Below are positions 59,655 to 64,000 of a stretch of DNA of 64,000 nucleotides, in pieces. Both the position numbers and the translations under genes were made by a program. This stretch comes from JANQJA01 sp965267485 (lineage in GTDB: Bacteria; Pseudomonadota; Gammaproteobacteria; Pseudomonadales; Azotimanducaceae). Position 1 is the stretch's first letter. Every line of letters starts with the position of its first letter. The stretch lies in contig OZ254080.1 in assembly GCA_965267485.1 (NCBI GenBank), positions 248,001 to 312,000 on the forward strand, in the 5' to 3' direction. The notes below the pieces were generated by a model, which ran no database searches, had not been told where the DNA came from, and saw only the letters and a list, made by a program, of their open reading frames with translations.

Positions 59655-60523
59655 GCCGTGAGGCGCACGTTGGTCTTGCGGCCAGCGTCACCGTCTTCAT
59701 CAAGGCGCCAGGCCACCGGCTTCTCACCGACGACCGAGACGCGATGCCCTTCACGGTCCTGCGGCCAGTAATCCCACAGTGCGTGATGCAGCACGCAGCG
59801 GTTGTCCCAGATCGCAATCGCGTTCTCGCTCCACTGAAAGCGGCACTGCAGGTCTACGCGCTCGGTGTGATCGAACAGAAACTCGAGCAGCGCCTTGCCT
59901 TCCTCTTTGGGCAAATCGTCGATGCGCTTGGTGAACTCGCGGTCGACGAACAGCACAGGCCGCCCGGAGTCGACGTGCCGGCGCACGATCGGGTGGTGGT
60001 TCTCGGGCCACATTGCACCTTCATCGGCGTTCTTGAACTGGAAGAGATGGCGGAACGACTCTTCGCCGGAGTGCAGTGCGGTGAGCCCGTCGAGGTAGAC
60101 CTTCATGCGATCCGAGAGCGATTCGTAGGCCGCGTAGAGATTCGAGAACAGTGTGTCGCCGCCGATGGGCGGAATCTTGTGCAACTGCAGGATGCTCGCC
60201 TGAGGTGGCAGCTCGTCGCACGAGACGTCGCTGTGCCAGCGGTTGCCGGCGGCAACGCGGGATTCCTTGTTGGTCTTCATGCGCATCAGGCCCGGGAACT
60301 CGGCGGGTTTGCCGCGCGCTGCCGGGTGCACGTGAACGTCGCCAAAGCGCTGCGCGAACTCCAGATGTTGTTCGGGCGTCAGCGCCGGCTGGTCGCGCAG
60401 AAAGATCACTGACCACTCGGTGAAGTGATCGAACAGTTCGGTGAACTGCGCGTCGGTCATGCCGACAACGTCGGCACCCTCGATGACGGCGCCGAAGGAC
60501 GGGGTGAGCGGATGTACCTTCAT
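59651..60523 (-). CDS. TauD/TfdA-family alpha-ketoglutarate-dependent dioxygenase
   Basis: A 290-residue Fe(II)/2-oxoglutarate dioxygenase. The facial triad is HSD (about residues 96-98) and the distal His in VLHHALWDYWP; the 2-oxoglutarate arginine is in GHRVSVVGE. TauD releases sulfite from taurine and TfdA degrades 2,4-D, so the substrate here is uncertain. ATG 60523 is chosen; an in-frame start at 60607 adds unrelated sequence. It is divergent from the ThDP enzyme gene. Confidence 0.92.
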   Translation of the reverse strand: MKVHPLTPSFGAVIEGADVVGMTDAQFTELFDHFTEWSVIFLRDQPALTPEQHLEFAQRFGDVHVHPAARGKPAEFPGLMRMKTNKESRVAAGNRWHSDVSCDELPPQASILQLHKIPPIGGDTLFSNLYAAYESLSDRMKVYLDGLTALHSGEESFRHLFQFKNADEGAMWPENHHPIVRRHVDSGRPVLFVDREFTKRIDDLPKEEGKALLEFLFDHTERVDLQCRFQWSENAIAIWDNRCVLHHALWDYWPQDREGHRVSVVGEKPVAWRLDEDGDAGRKTNVRLTA

Positions 60524-60666
60524 GCCATGATCCCTCTCATCAAAGCGTGGGTAATTACCATAAGGAGTTACGATAACACGGCGCGGCCCGGGCATCGGTG
60601 CCGGCATTGTTGCCAGCGCCGCGCGGCGCTATGGTTGGGGCAAGACAGGCCAGAGGGAGAGCCCGA

Positions 60667-62298
60667 ATGAAAGTTGCCAACGCCATTGCCGAGGTGCTGA
60701 AACGCGAGGGAGTGAAGTTCATCATCGGCTATCCGGTGAACCCCATCATCGAGGCGGCCGCCGAGGCCGACATCCGCACCATCATCGTTCGGCAGGAACG
60801 CACCGGCTTGCATATGGCCGACGCGGTGAGCCGGCTGTCGTCCGGTGACGACATCGGCGTGTTTGTCATGCAGCACGGTCCCGGTGCCGAGAACGCGTTC
60901 GGTGGTGTGGCGCAGGCCTATAGCGAGTCGGTGCCGATTCTCGTGATGCCGGCGGGCTACCAGCGCCGGCTCGCGAACTACTATCCGAACTTCAACTCGA
61001 CGCTGAACATGAAGCACGTGACCAAGTGGGCAGAGCCGCTGACCATGGGGCGCGCGCTGCCCGAGGTGATGCGTCGTGCGTTCTCGCAGCTTCGCAACGG
61101 GCGCCCGGGTCCGGTGCTGGTCGAGGTGCCGCTCGATGTGTTTCGTGAAGACGTCGACGACGACTTTCACTACGTGCCAAGCTTCGCGGCAAAGACGGCA
61201 CCGGATCCGGCCGGGGTCGAGACCGTCGCCGAGGTGCTTGCGAACGCCGAGCGACCGGTGATCTATGCCGGGCAGGGGGTGCACTACGCGAAGGCCTGGG
61301 ATGAACTGAAGACGCTGGCCGAGACGCTGAACATTCCGGTGACGACGAGCCTCGAGGGCAAGAGTGCGTTCCCTGAAGATCACCCGCTTTCGCTGGGGTC
61401 CGGGGGGCGGGCGCTGCCGAAGCCGGTACATGAGTTCCTGCAGGACGCCGACGTGATCTTCGGTATTGGCTGCAGCTTCGCGCTGACGGCGTTCGGCATC
61501 CAGATGCCGCGCGGCAAGACGATCATTCACTCGACGCTCGACCCGATGGACCTGAACAAGGATGTCCCGGCGCAGCACACCCTTGCCGGCGATGCGAAGC
61601 TGACCCTGCAGGCACTGCTCACTGCACTCGACGGCAAGGATCTGTCGAAGGCGGCTTCCCGGGCTGACGTGCCGGCGCGAATCAGCTCGGTCCGTGAAGC
61701 CTGGCTCGCGGAATGGATGCCGAAGCTCACCAACAATGAGGCTCCCATCAGCCCGTACCGGGTCATTCATGAACTGGGGCAGATCGTCGACCGTGAGAAC
61801 ACGATCATCACCCACGATGCTGGCAGCCCGCGCGACCAGATTTCGCCGTTCTGGGTATCAACGAAACCGCTCTCGTATATCGGCTGGGGCAAGACCACGC
61901 AGCTTGGCTACGGGCTCGGGCTCGCCATGGGCGCCAAGCTCGCGCGCCCCGGCGCGCTTTGCATCAACGTGTGGGGCGATGCCGCCATCGGCTTCACCGG
62001 CATGGACTTCGAGACGGCGGTGCGTGAGCGCATCCCCATCCTGTCCATTTTGTTTAACAACTTCTCGATGGCGATCGAGATCCCGATCATGCAGGTGGCG
62101 ACCGAGAAGTACCGCAGCACGGATATCAGCGGCCACTACGCCGACATGGCAAAGGCGTTCGGTGGTTACGGTGAGCGGGTCGAAGACCCGAACGAAATCG
62201 TGGCCGCGCTGAAACGCGGTATTGAGGCGACGGAGGCCGGCCAGCCGGCACTGCTCGAGTTCATTACCGACAAGGAGATCTCGATCTCGACGTTCTGA
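60667..62298 (+). CDS. Thiamine-diphosphate-dependent enzyme, acetolactate synthase-like
   Basis: A 543-residue ThDP enzyme. The N-terminal PYR domain carries the catalytic glutamate in VRQERTGLHMADAVSR; the central FAD/nucleotide-type domain and the C-terminal PP domain follow, with GDAAIGFTGMDFETAVRERIPILSILFNN as the ThDP/Mg2+ motif (GDG..NN variant). This is the acetolactate synthase/benzoylformate decarboxylase/oxalyl-CoA decarboxylase superfamily; no small subunit is adjacent, so acetohydroxyacid synthesis is unlikely. ATG 60667 with GGGAGA upstream. Downstream a Gfo/Idh/MocA gene faces it at five bases. Confidence 0.92.
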   Translation: MKVANAIAEVLKREGVKFIIGYPVNPIIEAAAEADIRTIIVRQERTGLHMADAVSRLSSGDDIGVFVMQHGPGAENAFGGVAQAYSESVPILVMPAGYQRRLANYYPNFNSTLNMKHVTKWAEPLTMGRALPEVMRRAFSQLRNGRPGPVLVEVPLDVFREDVDDDFHYVPSFAAKTAPDPAGVETVAEVLANAERPVIYAGQGVHYAKAWDELKTLAETLNIPVTTSLEGKSAFPEDHPLSLGSGGRALPKPVHEFLQDADVIFGIGCSFALTAFGIQMPRGKTIIHSTLDPMDLNKDVPAQHTLAGDAKLTLQALLTALDGKDLSKAASRADVPARISSVREAWLAEWMPKLTNNEAPISPYRVIHELGQIVDRENTIITHDAGSPRDQISPFWVSTKPLSYIGWGKTTQLGYGLGLAMGAKLARPGALCINVWGDAAIGFTGMDFETAVRERIPILSILFNNFSMAIEIPIMQVATEKYRSTDISGHYADMAKAFGGYGERVEDPNEIVAALKRGIEATEAGQPALLEFITDKEISISTF

Positions 62299-62302
62299 CG
62301 GC

Positions 62303-63613
62303 TCAGTCGGGCAGTCGCACCAGCGAGGCGACGTCCACCGGCAGGCCGGTGCGCATGCTCTCGTTGGCGGCGATCCCGGTCAGGATCGAGGCGGCGCCGT
62401 CGATGTGATTGGCGGCGCGTCCCAGCGGGTCGGGTTCGCCTGGTGCGAAGATGTCCTGCAGCAGTCGCGCGTCACCGCCGCCGTGGCCGGTCTCGCTTTC
62501 TTCTTCGAGGTCGATGATCTCCGGGCGTCGCCAGTGCGGGCGAACGATGATGCGCGCCGGCTCATGAATCTCCGTGCGGCTGCCGCCCGCGTAGTTTGCG
62601 TCGTCCTCGGCGCCGGAGATATAGCTCGACTCGTGTACCTCGTATTCCAGCCGCCCGGCGTCACCGTTGAAGGCAACGCGGTAGCCCTCCCAGGGCGAAT
62701 AGGCGGTGAGGTGATAGCTCATGGTGGCAGCATTCTCATACGCAACCATGACCGCCATGTCGTCCTCAATCGAGATGCCGTCGCCAAAGACACTCTGGTC
62801 GCGCCGGTAGCCGTCGTGTGCCTCGGCGTCGAGGTAGAGATGTTTGAGCAGCTTGTCGCTCCCGAGATCGAGCGCGAAGGGGTCCTTTGCTGCCGCCGGA
62901 TCACCCGTGCCGCGATCGTAGAACTCGGTGATGCCGCGCGTCTCGGCGTTCTCTCGGCCGTAGAACACGAGATCGCCCATGGCAAAGACGCGCTTTGGCC
63001 GGCTGTCCAGCCACCAGTTGACGAGGTCGAAGTGGTGCGTCGCCTTGTGCACCATCAGCCCGCCGGAGTTCCGCTTGTCGCGATGCCAGCGGCGAAAGTA
63101 GTCGGCCCCGTGCCGGGTATCCAGCAGCCATTCGAAGTGCACCGACTTGATGTTGCCGATGACGCCTTCGGCGAGCAGCGCCTTCACGCGACTGTTGCGC
63201 GGTGAGTAGCGGTAGTTGAACGTGACGCGAAGCTCCTGGCCGGTACGGTCGATCGCGGCGAGCACCTCACGGCATTTTTCTGCGTCCGTGGTCATCGGCT
63301 TCTCGCAGATGACATCGCAGCCGAGTTCCATCGCACGAATGATGTAGCGGTGGTGGGTGCGGTCGACGGTGGTGACGATCACCTGGTGGGGCTTCGTCTC
63401 CTCGATCATCCGGTCGAACGCGTCGGCACCGAAGGTCGGTACGCTGGCGTGGCCGAGTTTGGTGAGGTACTCGCGTGCAACCTCGACACGGTGCGGGTTG
63501 ATGTCGCAGAGACCACAAACCTCGGCGGTCTCTGCGTAGTCGACGGCGATCGCACGCAGGAACATCGCGTGGCGACTGCCTGTGCCAACGATGGCGTACC
63601 GGGTCTTCGTCAT
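62303..63613 (-). CDS. Gfo/Idh/MocA-family sugar/inositol dehydrogenase
   Basis: A 436-residue oxidoreductase. The N-terminal Rossmann domain has IVGTGSRHAMF and the typical EKPM (CEKPM) motif at about residues 100-103; the C-terminal alpha/beta domain contains GGLMVHKATHHFDLVNWWL with the catalytic histidine and SVHFEWLLDTRHG. It oxidises or reduces sugars or inositols with NAD(P). It follows the LLM gene by four bases and may share its transcript. Confidence 0.93.
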   Translation of the reverse strand: MTKTRYAIVGTGSRHAMFLRAIAVDYAETAEVCGLCDINPHRVEVAREYLTKLGHASVPTFGADAFDRMIEETKPHQVIVTTVDRTHHRYIIRAMELGCDVICEKPMTTDAEKCREVLAAIDRTGQELRVTFNYRYSPRNSRVKALLAEGVIGNIKSVHFEWLLDTRHGADYFRRWHRDKRNSGGLMVHKATHHFDLVNWWLDSRPKRVFAMGDLVFYGRENAETRGITEFYDRGTGDPAAAKDPFALDLGSDKLLKHLYLDAEAHDGYRRDQSVFGDGISIEDDMAVMVAYENAATMSYHLTAYSPWEGYRVAFNGDAGRLEYEVHESSYISGAEDDANYAGGSRTEIHEPARIIVRPHWRRPEIIDLEEESETGHGGGDARLLQDIFAPGEPDPLGRAANHIDGAASILTGIAANESMRTGLPVDVASLVRLPD

Positions 63614-63617
63614 CGCG

Positions 63618-64000
63618 TCAGGCGATGACCTCGCCAGCCAGTCGCTTGATGCCTTCGACCGGGTCGGCGCCGAGTGCGAACACCGGAACCACGAGGCGGT
63701 GGCAGCCGGCTTCTTCCATTGCCTTCACCGCATCCTTGCCGCCGACGCCGGGCCACATGCAGGTGATTTCGATCTCCGAAAAGTCACGGCCGATCTTGTC
63801 GCACTCGGCCTTGATCTTGCCAAGATGCTCCTTGAGTTCATTGGGGTCGCCAAGCGGCGCGTACCAGCCGTTGCCATGTTTCGCGATGCGCTCGTGGATC
63901 TTGCCCTTCACGCCGCCGATCACAACGGGCATCGGGTTCTGTGTGGGCAGCGGATAACTCTTGAAGCCGTGCCAGTTCAGGAACTCGCTGTCGTGTTCGA
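63618..64000 (-). CDS. LLM-class F420-type oxidoreductase, N-terminus outside window
   Basis: The C-terminal ~126 residues of an LLM-class protein; the frame is open to position 64000, and the start lies beyond it. NWHGFKSYPLPTQNPMPVVIGGVKGKIHERIAKHGNGWY is the typical IP/V-x-GG barrel strand and helix of F420-dependent LLM enzymes. It is the third LLM gene in the window and leads the Gfo/Idh/MocA gene, four bases away. Confidence 0.85.
   Translation of the reverse strand, partial: EHDSEFLNWHGFKSYPLPTQNPMPVVIGGVKGKIHERIAKHGNGWYAPLGDPNELKEHLGKIKAECDKIGRDFSEIEITCMWPGVGGKDAVKAMEEAGCHRLVVPVFALGADPVEGIKRLAGEVIA

Noticed and set aside
60568..61815. 415-residue antisense frame opposite the ThDP enzyme
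   Set aside because: Full overlap with a clearly conserved gene and no domain; codon shadow.

Overview
The window looks like a chromosome segment of a GC-rich gammaproteobacterium, probably an environmental (marine or sediment) lineage. The pointers are a YejABE-type importer, YbbA/YbbP-like ABC proteins, MtfA, a DUF2868/DUF3482 pair, three PEP-CTERM surface proteins, three LLM-class (luciferase-like) oxidoreductases and GGGGTCWGACCCC-type intergenic repeats. The lineage is an inference; no rRNA or marker gene is present. Most of the window is tightly packed housekeeping and accessory metabolism, with many 4-base stop/start overlaps.

Layout. 1-3972 (minus): an operon of methyltransferase, adenylate-forming (PaaK/CapK-like) ligase, SufS-like cysteine desulfurase and acyltransferase 3, possibly a small sulfur-using biosynthetic cluster. 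4101-6309 (plus): OB-fold-like lipoprotein, SOUL protein and AmpG-like MFS permease, translationally coupled. 6312-10377 (minus): yejA-yejB-yejE without yejF. 10477-15379: ADP-ribosylglycohydrolase, quinone oxidoreductase, short enoyl-CoA hydratase, then GAPDH facing class I aldolase. 15512-17698 (minus): C-type-lectin PEP-CTERM protein, a 24-bp tandem repeat and a carotenoid oxygenase. 17901-19995: small membrane protein and a K+ channel with two RCK domains. 20001-27898: Zn-alcohol dehydrogenase, hybrid histidine kinase, LLM oxidoreductase, metallo-beta-lactamase RNase-like protein and Na/Pi symporter. 27973-31663 (plus): DUF2868, DUF3482 GTPase, MtfA operon. 31641-38778 (minus): esterase, small acidic secreted protein, YbbP/YbbA-like ABC system, flavin monooxygenase, PEP-CTERM protein. 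39116-41470 (plus): SpoIIAA-like protein, permease, methyltransferase. 41535-45864: sugar dehydrogenase and TetR facing a fumarylacetoacetase-like/FAD-monooxygenase pair across a perfect 13-bp palindrome. 45841-51022: SDR, PEP-CTERM protein, cyclophilin lipoprotein, small membrane proteins, Rieske oxygenase and LLM oxidoreductase. 51096-53713: an AT-richer islet (hipBA, MazG-like gene, broken DUF2075 helicase gene) that ends in tRNA-Phe. 53806-58123 (minus): MscS channel with a cNMP-binding domain, a CDP-alcohol phosphotransferase with a eukaryote-like signature, and recQ. 58179-64000: lipase, TauD-type dioxygenase, ThDP enzyme, Gfo/Idh/MocA dehydrogenase and a partial LLM oxidoreductase.

The observations most worth following are these. 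(1) All three PEP-CTERM genes carry a sigma-54-like GG-N10-GC element 33-46 bases before their start codons. (2) Three genes lack a credible ATG/GTG/TTG start but have a good Shine-Dalgarno followed by ATA or ATC. (3) A DUF2075 helicase gene is cut off by running into the 3' end of tRNA-Phe beside hipBA and a MazG gene. (4) A perfect TetR-type palindrome ends three bases before the start of an operon whose two enzymes carry membrane anchors at opposite ends.
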